Shown here piece after piece: positions 47,462-55,831 of a DNA stretch of 64,000 bases. The notes beneath the pieces are model-generated. The model was not told where the DNA came from. It worked only from the letters and a program-made list of their open reading frames with translations, and ran no database searches. Origin of the DNA: Ferruginibacter sp. (GTDB lineage Bacteria > Bacteroidota > Bacteroidia > Chitinophagales > Chitinophagaceae); NCBI RefSeq assembly GCF_028288465.1, contig NZ_JAQBNR010000005.1:1-64000 (forward strand). The letters run 5' to 3'. Within the stretch, counting starts at the first letter, position 1. Every line of letters begins with the position of its first letter. Both the position numbers and the translations under genes were made by a program.

Positions 47462-48031
47462 CTACCGGTAATAGTTATTTTTTTCAATTTCATCCTTTAC
47501 AGCATCTGGCAGAAGATACCGGATTGATTTTCCTTCTTTAATGAGATTACGAATATAGGTAGATGAGATTTCAAGTAACGGAGCATCTAAAATATTAATT
47601 TTTGTGCCGACTCCTTTAAGCACATCAAAATGAGGTCTTTTGTAGACAAACAGTTCATATTCCTCCAAAAGCATTTTGTAGTTTTTCCATTTCGTTATAT
47701 TTGATAGGCTGTCGCTACCCATAATAACTGAAAATTGGTGTTGCGGATACCGCTCTTTAAGATAGGTTAAAGTGTCAATAGTATAAGACGGTTTTGGCAG
47801 CGAGAATTCAATTTTAGACGCTTTGATATTATACTCGCCCTCCAGTGCAGTTTGAATAAGGTGGAGCCTTGAATACTCATTTAATAGTGTAGCTGAAAGT
47901 TTTAACGGATTTTGTGGAGATACCACCATCCATACTTGTTGAAGAGCTGTGCTGTTTATGGCGCAATTTGCAATGATTAAGTGGCCAATATGAACAGGAT
48001 TAAACGATCCAAAGTAAAGGCCTATCCTCAT
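47462..48031 (-). CDS. nadD: nicotinate-nucleotide adenylyltransferase
   Basis: A 189-residue HIGH-type nucleotidyltransferase that makes nicotinate adenine dinucleotide from NaMN and ATP. It has GLYFGSFNPVHIGHLIIAN at 4-22 (GxFxPxHxGH) and the C-terminal ISSTYIRNLIKEGKSI (SxTxxR). It overlaps the upstream feoA-like gene by 4 bp (ATGA), so the two are translationally coupled. Its stop is 1 bp from the convergent chrA stop. With NadA (44112) and the PnuC/NadR-like pair it covers several NAD steps. Confidence 0.95.
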   Translation of the reverse strand: MRIGLYFGSFNPVHIGHLIIANCAINSTALQQVWMVVSPQNPLKLSATLLNEYSRLHLIQTALEGEYNIKASKIEFSLPKPSYTIDTLTYLKERYPQHQFSVIMGSDSLSNITKWKNYKMLLEEYELFVYKRPHFDVLKGVGTKINILDAPLLEISSTYIRNLIKEGKSIRYLLPDAVKDEIEKNNYYR

Positions 48032-48288
48032 AGAGCTGGGTCATTTTTTTTGTTTGCAACCTGGATTTCTTCTACCCATATATTTTCAGCTTCATTAAGC
48101 CTTAGGCTTAAGTGATAGCCGGAGACCAATATAGAAATGGGGTCACCCAATGGCGCAATTTGATCTACTATGATAACTTCTCCAGGAACACACCCCATTT
48201 CCATTAGCTTTAGAAAAATATCATCTTTTTCAAAAGACTTTATGGTAACTGATTTACCAACTTTTATTTCCGATAATTTACGATCCAT
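48028..48288 (-). CDS. FeoA-family protein
   Basis: An 86-residue SH3-like FeoA domain: MDRKLSEIKVGKSVTIKSFE, then LMEMGCVPGEVIIV and ILVSGYHLSLRLNEAENI. FeoA assists the FeoB Fe(II) transporter, but no feoB is present here. It instead forms a two-gene operon with nadD (4-bp overlap). A TAnnTTTG-like box (TACTTTTG, 48307-48314 on the minus strand) lies about 19 bp before its start. Confidence 0.9.
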   Translation of the reverse strand: MDRKLSEIKVGKSVTIKSFEKDDIFLKLMEMGCVPGEVIIVDQIAPLGDPISILVSGYHLSLRLNEAENIWVEEIQVANKKNDPAL

Positions 48289-48306
48289 CTTGGTGGTTTA
48301 TTAATG

Positions 48307-48314
48307 CAAAAGTA
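48307..48314 (-). promoter_or_regulatory. -7 box of the feoA-nadD operon
   Basis: Minus-strand TACTTTTG matches TAnnTTTG, 18 bp before the feoA ATG. The -33 element is not clear. Confidence 0.4.
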
Positions 48315-48358
48315 TTCATTCGTAATTGTTCTATAATTTCGTTATCCGATATATTATC

Positions 48359-48781
48359 ATGGGAGTACAATTTTTTTTTATTGATGCAAGGATTGCGCTT
48401 AGAGAAAGGCGTAGGTTGAAAAAATTTATTCAGCATTTGTTTGCTTCGAATAAGAGGTCACTCAATAGTCTCAGTATAATTTTCTGTACAGACGAGTATC
48501 TTTTTAAGATAAACAGGGATTTCCTGCAGCATGAATATTACACAGATATAGTAACCTTCAATTTATCAGAGGATCCACAAGTTATAGAAGGCGAGATTTA
48601 TATCAGTCTGGATAGGATTAAAGAGAACGCGATGACTAATAAGGTAACTATCAACAATGAATTACACAGGATTATCTTTCATGGAATACTTCACCTGTGT
48701 GGTTTTAAAGATAAGGCGACAAAAGATAAAGCTTTGATGACTAGAATGGAGAATAGAACGCTCAGTGAATATTTTGGCTAA
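48359..48781 (+). CDS. ybeY: endoribonuclease/rRNA maturation factor YbeY
   Basis: 140 residues from the ATG at 48359 (MGVQFFFIDARIALRERRRL); an upstream in-frame Met would add an unconserved segment. The UPF0054 core is present: VTFNLSEDPQVIEGEIYISLDRI and HRIIFHGILHLCGFKDK. YbeY is a metal-dependent RNase involved in 16S rRNA 3' maturation. The canonical HGxLHLxGxDH zinc site here reads HGILHLCGFKD: the first two histidines are kept, but the third ligand position is Asp in place of His. I believe this variant is usual in Bacteroidota. It ends immediately before the parS-like sites. Confidence 0.92.
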   Translation: MGVQFFFIDARIALRERRRLKKFIQHLFASNKRSLNSLSIIFCTDEYLFKINRDFLQHEYYTDIVTFNLSEDPQVIEGEIYISLDRIKENAMTNKVTINNELHRIIFHGILHLCGFKDKATKDKALMTRMENRTLSEYFG

Positions 48782-48782
48782 A

Positions 48783-48798
48783 TGCTCCACGTGGAACA
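48783..48798. promoter_or_regulatory. parS-like site 1
   Basis: TGCTCCACGTGGAACA differs from the perfect 16-bp palindrome of site 2 at one base. Its centre is 39 bp from that of site 2. Confidence 0.7.
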
Positions 48799-48819
48799 TT
48801 AAAGCTCAGTTTATTTATA

Positions 48820-48839
48820 GGTGTTCCACGTGGAACACC
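48820..48839. promoter_or_regulatory. parS-like site 2
   Basis: GGTGTTCCACGTGGAACACC is a perfect 20-bp palindrome. Its core TGTTCCACGTGGAACA matches the ParB parS consensus TGTTTCACGTGAAACA, with one symmetric substitution in each half. It lies in the ybeY-mnmG gap. Confidence 0.82.
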
Positions 48840-48870
48840 TCGATAAGAGGGATTCATCCTTTAAACGACC

Positions 48871-48901
48871 TTTAAAAACCATTTTACCGATTGTATCTTT
48901 G
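48871..48901 (+). promoter_or_regulatory. mnmG promoter directly before the ATG
   Basis: TTTA (48871-48874), a 19-bp spacer and TATCTTTG (48894-48901), then TAAA and the ATG at 48906. Predicted transcription start coincides with the start codon, so a leaderless mRNA is likely. Confidence 0.65.
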
Positions 48902-48905
48902 TAAA

Positions 48906-50774
48906 ATGTTTCCAGAATATGATGTTATAGTAGTAGGAGCCGGACATGCCGGTTGTGAGGCAGCTGCAGCTGCAGCTAACTTGGGCAGTAAAGTGCTGTT
49001 AATTACCATGAATATGCAAACCATTGCTCAAATGAGTTGTAATCCGGCTATGGGTGGTATAGCTAAAGGACAGATAGTGAGGGAAATAGATGCTATGGGA
49101 GGATATAGCGGTATTGTAACCGATCAAAGCATGATACAGTTCAGGATGCTGAACAGATCAAAAGGCCCGGCAATGTGGAGCCCAAGAGCTCAAAGCGACC
49201 GGATGCTGTTTGCGGGTAAGTGGCGGGAAATGCTGGAACAAACTCCAAATGTTGATTTTTACCAGGATATGGTGAATGGCTTGCTTATCAAGGGTGGCAG
49301 GGTAAGTGGTGTTATAAGCGGGCTTGGTCATGAAATTAAAAGTAAAGCTGTGGTATTAACCAATGGAACCTTCCTAAATGGGGTAATTCATATTGGGGAA
49401 AAGCAATTGGGCGGGGGCAGAATGGCTGAAAAGGCAGCTACTGGTATTACTGAACAACTTGTTAGTCTCGGATTTGAAAGTCAGCGTTTAAAAACAGGAA
49501 CACCTCCAAGAATCGATGGGCGCAGTTTGGATTATAGTAAGATGGAAGAACAAAAGGGGGATGAGCAGATAACAGGATTTAGTTTTCTTAATGTGCCCAG
49601 AATAAAGCCTGAACAACAGAGAAGTTGCTGGATGACCTATACCAACGAGCAGGTTCATGATATATTGAAAACAGGGTTTGAAAAGAGTCCGATGTTCCAG
49701 GGACGAATAAAAGGTACAGGTCCACGATATTGTCCAAGTATTGAGGATAAAATTAACCGTTTTGCAGAAAGAGACAGGCACCAATTGTTTGTAGAGCCAG
49801 AAGGTTTCAATACGGTTGAGATTTATGTAAACGGATTTTCCTCTTCTTTGCCTGAGCATGTTCAATACCAGGCACTTAAATTAGTTCCCGGATTTGAAAA
49901 CTGTAAAATGTTTCGCCCGGGATATGCGATTGAATACGACTTTTTTCCACCCACCCAGTTGCAGTTCAGCCTGGAAACCAAACTGATTCAAAATCTATTC
50001 TTTGCAGGTCAAATAAACGGTACTACCGGGTATGAAGAAGCTGCCTGCCAGGGGTTAATGGCGGGAATCAACGCACATCAAAAAGTAAAAGATCTGGAGC
50101 CGTTGGTATTAAAGAGGAGTGAAGCTTACATAGGCGTTTTGATTGATGACTTGATTAATAAGGGTACTGATGAACCTTACCGGATGTTTACCAGCAGGGC
50201 AGAATTCAGAACACTCTTAAGACAGGATAATGCGGATGTGCGCCTGACACCATTAAGCTATAAATTAGGCCTTGCCTCCCAAGAAAGAATGGATAGAGTA
50301 GAAGGCAAAATAGCGGGAGTAAAGAAGGCAACAGACTTATTAGGCATGCTATCTGTGGAACCGGGAGAAATAAACGAATTTTTAGGAAGTGTTCAATCCG
50401 CTCCATTGGTAAATAAGCAGAAAATCTTGCAATTGCTACTTAGACCAAACATAAGCCTGACAGATATGCAAGTTTCCGTGGCAAGAATTAAATTGGCATT
50501 AGAAGAGTTTGATACTGAAACACTTGAACAGGTTGAGATCGTAACAAAATACGATACCTACATTGAGAAGGAGCGGGAACTGGTAGCTAAAATGAGTACG
50601 TTGGAAGATCTTATTATTCCCGATAATTTCAATTATACAAAACTGGTTTCGCTTAGTAACGAAGCCCGTCAAAAATTTACCAAGATAAGACCACGCACGC
50701 TTGGTCAGGCCTCCCGCATATCTGGTGTTAACCCCAGCGACGTGCAGATATTGATGGTATTTATGGGCAGGTAA
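48906..50774 (+). CDS. mnmG: tRNA uridine-5-carboxymethylaminomethyl modification enzyme MnmG (GidA)
   Basis: 622 residues from the ATG at 48906 (MFPEYDVIVVGAGHAGCEAA), the normal MnmG start; an upstream in-frame TTG is rejected because it falls inside the promoter box. FAD-binding GAGHAGCEAA lies at 11-20. Signature motifs are GTGPRYCPSIEDK near 273-285 and FAGQINGTTGYEEAACQGLMAG near 363-384. The C-terminal helical domain binds MnmE. With MnmE it modifies the wobble uridine of tRNAs. The gene (as gidA) is often near oriC, which fits the parS-like sites just upstream. Confidence 0.97.
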   Translation: MFPEYDVIVVGAGHAGCEAAAAAANLGSKVLLITMNMQTIAQMSCNPAMGGIAKGQIVREIDAMGGYSGIVTDQSMIQFRMLNRSKGPAMWSPRAQSDRMLFAGKWREMLEQTPNVDFYQDMVNGLLIKGGRVSGVISGLGHEIKSKAVVLTNGTFLNGVIHIGEKQLGGGRMAEKAATGITEQLVSLGFESQRLKTGTPPRIDGRSLDYSKMEEQKGDEQITGFSFLNVPRIKPEQQRSCWMTYTNEQVHDILKTGFEKSPMFQGRIKGTGPRYCPSIEDKINRFAERDRHQLFVEPEGFNTVEIYVNGFSSSLPEHVQYQALKLVPGFENCKMFRPGYAIEYDFFPPTQLQFSLETKLIQNLFFAGQINGTTGYEEAACQGLMAGINAHQKVKDLEPLVLKRSEAYIGVLIDDLINKGTDEPYRMFTSRAEFRTLLRQDNADVRLTPLSYKLGLASQERMDRVEGKIAGVKKATDLLGMLSVEPGEINEFLGSVQSAPLVNKQKILQLLLRPNISLTDMQVSVARIKLALEEFDTETLEQVEIVTKYDTYIEKERELVAKMSTLEDLIIPDNFNYTKLVSLSNEARQKFTKIRPRTLGQASRISGVNPSDVQILMVFMGR

Positions 50775-50808
50775 ATAAAGAGGAAAAGTTTAAAAATCGG
50801 ATTATAAC

Positions 50809-50816
50809 TACATTTG
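50809..50816 (+). promoter_or_regulatory. -7 box upstream of the cupin gene
   Basis: TACATTTG matches TAnnTTTG 32 bp before the ATG at 50849; the -33 region is weak. Confidence 0.5.
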
Positions 50817-50848
50817 CACTCGATTTTATAATAATTAAATGAACAATT

Positions 50849-51364
50849 ATGGCATTGAATTTTTCTGCTGATACCTCTAAAGAATTAATTTTTGAAAAAA
50901 TAGCAGCCTACCTGCATGAAAGAGAGTTAAAAGTAGCAAGCCAGGATAGTTCCCGTCCATGGGGAGGTTTTTTTGTGTTAGAAGAAGGTGAAGCTGGAAA
51001 GTTTATAGCTCTATACTTTCCCCATTTGACAAAAGAAGAGTTGAGCATCTCAGGAAAATTAAGTCCCAAAATATTGATTGTCGCACCACATAAAAGATTA
51101 AGCTGGCAATACCATCACCGGCGGTCAGAAATCTGGAAATTAATTGGAGGTGTTGCGGGAGTAATTACCAGTGATACGGATGAGGAAAAAGAAATAACAG
51201 AATTAAAAATCGGCGATATTATACAATTGAAGCAGGGCGAACGTCATCGCCTTATAGGTATGGACGGTTGGGGAGTTGTTGCAGAAATCTGGCGGCATAC
51301 AGACCGGGAAAATCCGAGCGATGAAGAAGATATTGTAAGAGTACAGGATGACTTCGGAAGATAA
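50849..51364 (+). CDS. cupin-fold mannose-6-phosphate isomerase-type protein
   Basis: A 171-residue cupin related to the C-terminal type II phosphomannose isomerase domain of ManC-like enzymes. It has RPWGGFFVLEEGE near 36-48, then APHKRLSWQYHHRRSEIWKLIGG near 90-112, with the metal-binding cupin histidines, and ERHRLIG and VAEIWRHT. A GDP-mannose role is likely because manC (17973-19055) in this window lacks this domain. It is annotated phosphoheptose isomerase in some Bacteroidota; the reaction is inferred from family. It follows mnmG by 74 bp and ends in a strong terminator. Confidence 0.8.
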   Translation: MALNFSADTSKELIFEKIAAYLHERELKVASQDSSRPWGGFFVLEEGEAGKFIALYFPHLTKEELSISGKLSPKILIVAPHKRLSWQYHHRRSEIWKLIGGVAGVITSDTDEEKEITELKIGDIIQLKQGERHRLIGMDGWGVVAEIWRHTDRENPSDEEDIVRVQDDFGR

Positions 51365-51375
51365 AACAACTTTTT

Positions 51376-51420
51376 AACAATGAGGTATAACTATATTATT
51401 AGTTATACCTCATTGTTTTT
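51376..51420 (+). terminator. long rho-independent terminator of the cupin gene
   Basis: An exceptionally long perfect 18-bp stem (AACAATGAGGTATAACTA pairs with TAGTTATACCTCATTGTT) with a 6-nt TATTAT loop, followed by TTTTT. Because it is symmetrical it may also stop transcription in the opposite direction from the IS element. Confidence 0.9.
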
Positions 51421-51465
51421 ATGAAGTCCGTCAATAAAAAATAATAACGGATTTGAATCATTAAA

Positions 51466-52667
51466 TGTAATAGACAGTATTTAATCGGACAATAAAGGAT
51501 TTTTAGTTTTATAGGGTCAGGATATATTTTGTTTTATGCTGCCGGTGTGACCTGCCCTAAAAACTTCTTCCTTGCTAAGGTAATAGAATCCTTGAAAGTT
51601 TCCATCGGCGTTTTGCCAAAACAATACCTGCCGCTATGTGGCCTCTGATGATTGTAGAACTTTATCCAGTGATCAAGATCCTGTTGTAAATCTTCCAGGT
51701 TATCGTACAGTTTTTTTCTGAAAGCAACGGCATAAAATTCTTCCTGCATAGTTCGGTGAAGACGTTCGCAAATGCCGTTGCTCTGTGGATGCCGGACCTT
51801 TGTTTTGCTGTGATCAATGCCTTCAATCTGCAGGTACAACAGGTATTCATGGTGCTCCGGTTTACCGTTGTATTCTGTACCACGGTCAGTAAGGATTCTG
51901 AGCAGTGGAATTTGTTGTTCTTCAAAGAAAGGCAATACCCGGTCATTGAGCACGTCTGCTGAGGTGATGGCATGCTTGCTTTGGTAGAGTTTGGCAAAAG
52001 CAACCCGACTGTAAGTATCAATAAATGTCTGTTGATAGATACGGCCAACTCCTTTGATATTCCCCACGTAGTAAGTGTCTTGTGAACCGAGATAACCAGG
52101 ATGTTCGGTTTCTATTTCACCAAAGGCTTCTGTCTTTTCTTTCTTTCGTTCCATGGCAATAACCTGGGCTTCGGTCAGGATAATACCATCCTGTGCAACA
52201 CGGGCTTCTAAAGCCTTTAGGCGTTTATCAAACACCTCCAGATCGTTGCGCAGCCAAACACTTCGAACTCCGCCGGGTGAAATAAAAATACCTAGTTTAC
52301 GAAGTTCATTACTGGCTCTTGACTGACCATATGCAGGAAACTCAAAAGCCATTTTTACAACTGCTGTTTCCACTTCCGGATCAACACGGTTTTTTAAGAT
52401 TGGTTTACTGCGGCTAACCTCCTTTAAGGCTGCTTCACCACCAGTATCGTACATCTCTTTGATGCGGTAAAAACTATCCCGGCTGTAGCCCATTACTTTG
52501 CATGCCTGGGAGACATTGCCTAAATGTTCTGCAAGATTTAGCAGACCTAACTTGGTTTTGATTAATTTCGATTCTTGTTTCATAATCTGACATTTTGGGG
52601 TTATTTAAATAAGTGTGGTAACTTAAAATTAATCCCAATTGTCAGATTAAATATTGACTACTTCACA
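51466..52667 (-). mobile_element. IS481-family insertion sequence, 1202 bp, with TSD TTAAA
   Basis: Imperfect inverted repeats begin with TGT at both ends. The left end is TGTAATAGACAGTATTTAAT then CGGACAAT; the right end, reverse complement, is TGTGAAGTAGTCAATATTTA then ATCTGACAAT. A 5-bp direct repeat TTAAA flanks the element (51461-51465 and 52668-52672), as expected for a target-site duplication. One transposase gene fills it. Both flanks are intergenic, so no gene is visibly broken. An intact ORF and TSD point to a recent insertion. Confidence 0.82.
51534..52583 (-). CDS. IS481-family transposase
   Basis: A 349-residue transposase. The N-terminal helix-turn-helix (about 12-60: [20 protein letters not shown]) recognises the ends. 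The rve integrase core follows with a DDE triad at about Asp169 ([11 protein letters not shown]), Asp233 (LTDRGTEY) and Glu273 (GICERLHRT). The tail [17 protein letters not shown] is typical of IS481. The gene is full length and undamaged, so the element may be active. Confidence 0.94.
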   Translation of the reverse strand: MKQESKLIKTKLGLLNLAEHLGNVSQACKVMGYSRDSFYRIKEMYDTGGEAALKEVSRSKPILKNRVDPEVETAVVKMAFEFPAYGQSRASNELRKLGIFISPGGVRSVWLRNDLEVFDKRLKALEARVAQDGIILTEAQVIAMERKKEKTEAFGEIETEHPGYLGSQDTYYVGNIKGVGRIYQQTFIDTYSRVAFAKLYQSKHAITSADVLNDRVLPFFEEQQIPLLRILTDRGTEYNGKPEHHEYLLYLQIEGIDHSKTKVRHPQSNGICERLHRTMQEEFYAVAFRKKLYDNLEDLQQDLDHWIKFYNHQRPHSGRYCFGKTPMETFKDSITLARKKFLGQVTPAA

Positions 52668-52794
52668 TTAAATCTTTTATGTTGATGGTCTTAACACAAT
52701 TAGACAAAGGAAAGCTACTCAAATTATCATACAACGTGAAGGATTGGCGAAGATACTGGAAGTTATTAATCGCCTTGTACAAATCAATTTAACC

Positions 52795-55317
52795 TTAGTT
52801 CAGTTTACTATCAAACCGGTTGAGCTTTTTTAATGAAGCCAACATAATTTTAACTTCGCCATCGCTAATGCCAGCAGGTAAATTTTCCATGATTTTTTTA
52901 TGCCCTTCTGTACCATGTTTTGTGATGGCTTCATTTATTAAATCTTGTTTAGTTGTACTTAGCAACCCGTTTACATCAACTTCTCCCAATTCAACAAAAT
53001 AGGCAAGATGTCCTTCAATGGTTCCGGCAACTAAATTTCTTTCTGCTGCAATTTCAGCAACGGTTTTGCCTTCTTTAAACAAATGAAAGCTGGCTGTTTT
53101 TGTATCTGTTTTTACTTCCACAGTTTTCACCTTTCGCTTTGCTTTTACTGGCATCGCTTCTATGTTTGTGTGCAGGTTATTTTCTTCACAATAGGAATTA
53201 ATAATTGCTAAAAAAACTTCTCCAAATTGCAGTGTTTTCACTTTTCCAAAACCGCTGATCATGGTTAATTCGTCGAAAGTTTGCGGAAGATAGCGGGCCA
53301 TTTCATCCAGTGTAGTGCTGTTGGCAACCATAAAAACGGCCAGGTTTTTTTTGTCACAGAGTTCGTCCCGTTTTGCACGAAGTTGCTTATACAAATCCGG
53401 ATGAGGGCTGTCATTTTTTTGGTAAGAAGATTTCCCGGCATAGAAATTCACCTGCACATAGGGCTTTACAAAAGTCTTTTTTTGATTCAGATAACCGGAA
53501 ACAATAAAGCCGTCTTTACATACACCTAATAGATGTTTACGCAAGAAGAGGCTTTGGTACAGGTCGGCCAATAACTTATTACCATCAAGGGCCACGACTT
53601 TACTGTCTGTTACAGCATTGCATTTATTTATTTTGTGCAGGCAATTTTCAAGTTCTGTATAAAAATGATTGCTTGCAGCTGCAATTCTTTTGTGTAAGGC
53701 TTCATTATTTTCAGGCAGTATCGTGTGACCTAATAATTCTTTCAGCTGGGGGAGAAATTTTGTTGCCGTATGCTCCATGTTTGCTGTTGCCGACTTTATC
53801 ATATCAGCCCAGTCAATGGCCTCTTTATTAAAAACCGAAGTTTGAGAATTTATAAAATGGAACAATGCCTTTGCATGCAAAAGCTGTTCTTCAAAATTAA
53901 ATAGTTGCACTAAAATCTGTTCCTGGAATAAGTGTTTTGCTTGTTGCAACAATTGTAGTTGTGCAGCAGATGTTCGTTGCGCCGAAGCAAATTCAGCAAT
54001 GCGCCTATCGTTGCGCAAACTATGATTATTAATGCGACTGTGCAATATCATGCCTGCCAATGTTGTGCAACGGCTTAAAGCAACATACACCTGGCCAGGT
54101 GCAAAAGCTTCACCCGCATCAATAATGGCTTTTTCAAATGTAAGGCCCTGGCTTTTATGAATGGTGATAGCCCACGCAAGACGCAAGGGAAATTGAGTAA
54201 AAGAACCGATTTCATTTTCCTCAATCTGGTTAGTTGTTTTGTCAAGGTTGTAACGGATATTTCTCCACTTTTCTTTTTTTACTTCAATTGGTGTTGGTTC
54301 TCCCTGGCATTGAACAAAAATTTTGTCATCCTCGATCTTGTCAACTATACCAATTTTGCCGTTAAAATACCGGCGTACTTTTTCAATGTCATTTTTAAGA
54401 AACATCACTTGTGTACCAATCTTTAATTTTAAATTCAGATCCGCAGGAAAAGACTTTTCATAGAACTCTCCCTCAATGGTAGCATCGAAACTTTGTACTT
54501 TGCCCTCCAGTTCATTCAGTGCTCTAAAATTTATTGCATCCGCTTTGCTATTGTGTGTTGTGAGAGTGATATAATTTTCTTCTCTTACTGGATTAAACCC
54601 TGGAAGATAACGGGTATGCAACAATTGATCACTATCCAGGTCCATTTCATTATTTCGTACCTGGTTTAGAACCTGCACAAATGCGTCATCATTCTGGCGG
54701 TAAATTTTGTCAAGTTCTATGTAAACAGGTTGTTGCGATTCTATAGCATGACTGTTAAAGAAATATTCGCTCTTGTAATATGGAGAGAGCAACTCCCATT
54801 CCTCCGATTTTACTACGGGCGGCAACTGGTACATATCACCAATCAATAATATCTGCACGCCACCAAACGCCACCGAATACTGGCTACGCACATGGCGTAA
54901 TACTGTGTCAATGGCATCCAGCACATCGCAGCGCACCATACTTATCTCATCAATAATTAGTAGCTCTAATTTTTGCATTACTTCTTTGCGGTCGTTTGTT
55001 AAGCGAAGTCTTCCGATGAGACTGTGCTTATCGCTTATAGTATCATTGGCGCCATAACCCTTGCTAACCGGAATAAATGGAGTAAAGGGCAATTGAAAAA
55101 ATGAATGAATTGTTGTGCCTCCTGCATTGATTGCAGCAACACCTGTAGGTGCTACCACTACCGTATTTTTTATTCCATCTTCTTTTACGTGTTTTAAAAA
55201 AGTGGTTTTGCCCGTACCGGCTTTACCGGTTAAAAAGACAGATGCATTTGTATAATTGACAAAATCTGAGGCCAGTTGAAATGACGTGTTGGTGATATCT
55301 GTTGTGTTGTTGCCCAC
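52795..55317 (-). CDS. Pif1/RecD-like SF1 helicase with HRDC and C-terminal helix-turn-helix
   Basis: An 840-residue protein. The N-terminal Pif1-like helicase core has Walker A GKAGTGKTTF near 31-40, VVVAPTGVAAINAGG near 54-68, Walker B LLIIDEISMVR near 117-127, LIGDMYQLPPV and the UvrD-like C-end AWAITIHKSQGLTFEKAIID. An HRDC domain at about 670-740 follows (LYKQLRAKRDELCDKKNLAV). The C-terminus has an RecQ-type helix-turn-helix (LFKEGKTVAEIAAERNLVAG, about 760-835). The same HRDC plus HTH module ends the RecQ at 20334-22625. It probably unwinds structured DNA in repair. The gene begins just after the IS481 element; 128 bp separate the IS from its stop. Confidence 0.9.
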   Translation of the reverse strand: MGNNTTDITNTSFQLASDFVNYTNASVFLTGKAGTGKTTFLKHVKEDGIKNTVVVAPTGVAAINAGGTTIHSFFQLPFTPFIPVSKGYGANDTISDKHSLIGRLRLTNDRKEVMQKLELLIIDEISMVRCDVLDAIDTVLRHVRSQYSVAFGGVQILLIGDMYQLPPVVKSEEWELLSPYYKSEYFFNSHAIESQQPVYIELDKIYRQNDDAFVQVLNQVRNNEMDLDSDQLLHTRYLPGFNPVREENYITLTTHNSKADAINFRALNELEGKVQSFDATIEGEFYEKSFPADLNLKLKIGTQVMFLKNDIEKVRRYFNGKIGIVDKIEDDKIFVQCQGEPTPIEVKKEKWRNIRYNLDKTTNQIEENEIGSFTQFPLRLAWAITIHKSQGLTFEKAIIDAGEAFAPGQVYVALSRCTTLAGMILHSRINNHSLRNDRRIAEFASAQRTSAAQLQLLQQAKHLFQEQILVQLFNFEEQLLHAKALFHFINSQTSVFNKEAIDWADMIKSATANMEHTATKFLPQLKELLGHTILPENNEALHKRIAAASNHFYTELENCLHKINKCNAVTDSKVVALDGNKLLADLYQSLFLRKHLLGVCKDGFIVSGYLNQKKTFVKPYVQVNFYAGKSSYQKNDSPHPDLYKQLRAKRDELCDKKNLAVFMVANSTTLDEMARYLPQTFDELTMISGFGKVKTLQFGEVFLAIINSYCEENNLHTNIEAMPVKAKRKVKTVEVKTDTKTASFHLFKEGKTVAEIAAERNLVAGTIEGHLAYFVELGEVDVNGLLSTTKQDLINEAITKHGTEGHKKIMENLPAGISDGEVKIMLASLKKLNRFDSKLN

Positions 55318-55486
55318 TCAATTGATTGTTTACTGATGACCAAACCGGTTAAAGAATTATTGGACTTCTTTATAAAGAAACCGCTGTTTAACAATATAAA
55401 GATAAAGCGATAACAAAGAAAAAAGGATTGCACAGTTTGACGCAATACCAATTGCAGAAAACCATGCAATCCTTAAAGGTAAAGGG

Positions 55487-55831
55487 TTATACCTGGGCCT
55501 TATTATTTAGCAACAACAACTCATTTACCTGTACTTCGCTGATGTACTTTTTAACACCATCTTTATCAGTGTAACTTCTGTTGATCAGTTTTCCTTCAAT
55601 TACTACTTCCGTTCCTTTCTGTAAAAATTTTTCTGCCAGGTCAGCCACTTTGCCCCAGGCCACCAAATTGTGCCAGGTTGTTTCTGTTACCTTTTCTCCT
55701 TTTGCGTTACGGTAATTTTCGTTGGTGGCGATGCTGAAGCGGGCAAGCTTTTTTCCGCTTTCGGTATTTTTAATTTCAGGAGCGTTACCCAAATTACCAA
55801 TCAGTTGAACTTTGTTTTTTAGTGCGTACAT
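55487..55831 (-). CDS. ssb: single-stranded DNA-binding protein
   Basis: A 114-residue OB-fold SSB: NKVQLIGNLGNAPEI at the start, KLARFSIATNENYRN and TTWHNLVAWGKVADLAEKFL, and TEVVIEGKLINRSYTDKDG. It lacks the acidic C-terminal tail (DDDIPF-type) seen in the main SSB of many bacteria, so it may be a shorter secondary SSB. It lies 169 bp from the Pif1-like helicase gene and could act with it. An inverted repeat in the gap to the divergent zinc-finger gene may control it. Confidence 0.9.
   Translation of the reverse strand: MYALKNKVQLIGNLGNAPEIKNTESGKKLARFSIATNENYRNAKGEKVTETTWHNLVAWGKVADLAEKFLQKGTEVVIEGKLINRSYTDKDGVKKYISEVQVNELLLLNNKAQV

Noticed and set aside
48891..48905. TTG start for mnmG at 48891
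   Set aside because: It falls inside the TATCTTTG promoter box, and MnmG proteins start at the MFPEYDVIVVG position.
52672..52838. Plus-strand open stretch after the IS element (about 45 codons, TIRQRKATQIIIQ...)
   Set aside because: It has no start codon, a stop directly before it in the reconstructed pre-insertion sequence, and overlaps the end of the helicase gene. A gene remnant is possible but unsupported.
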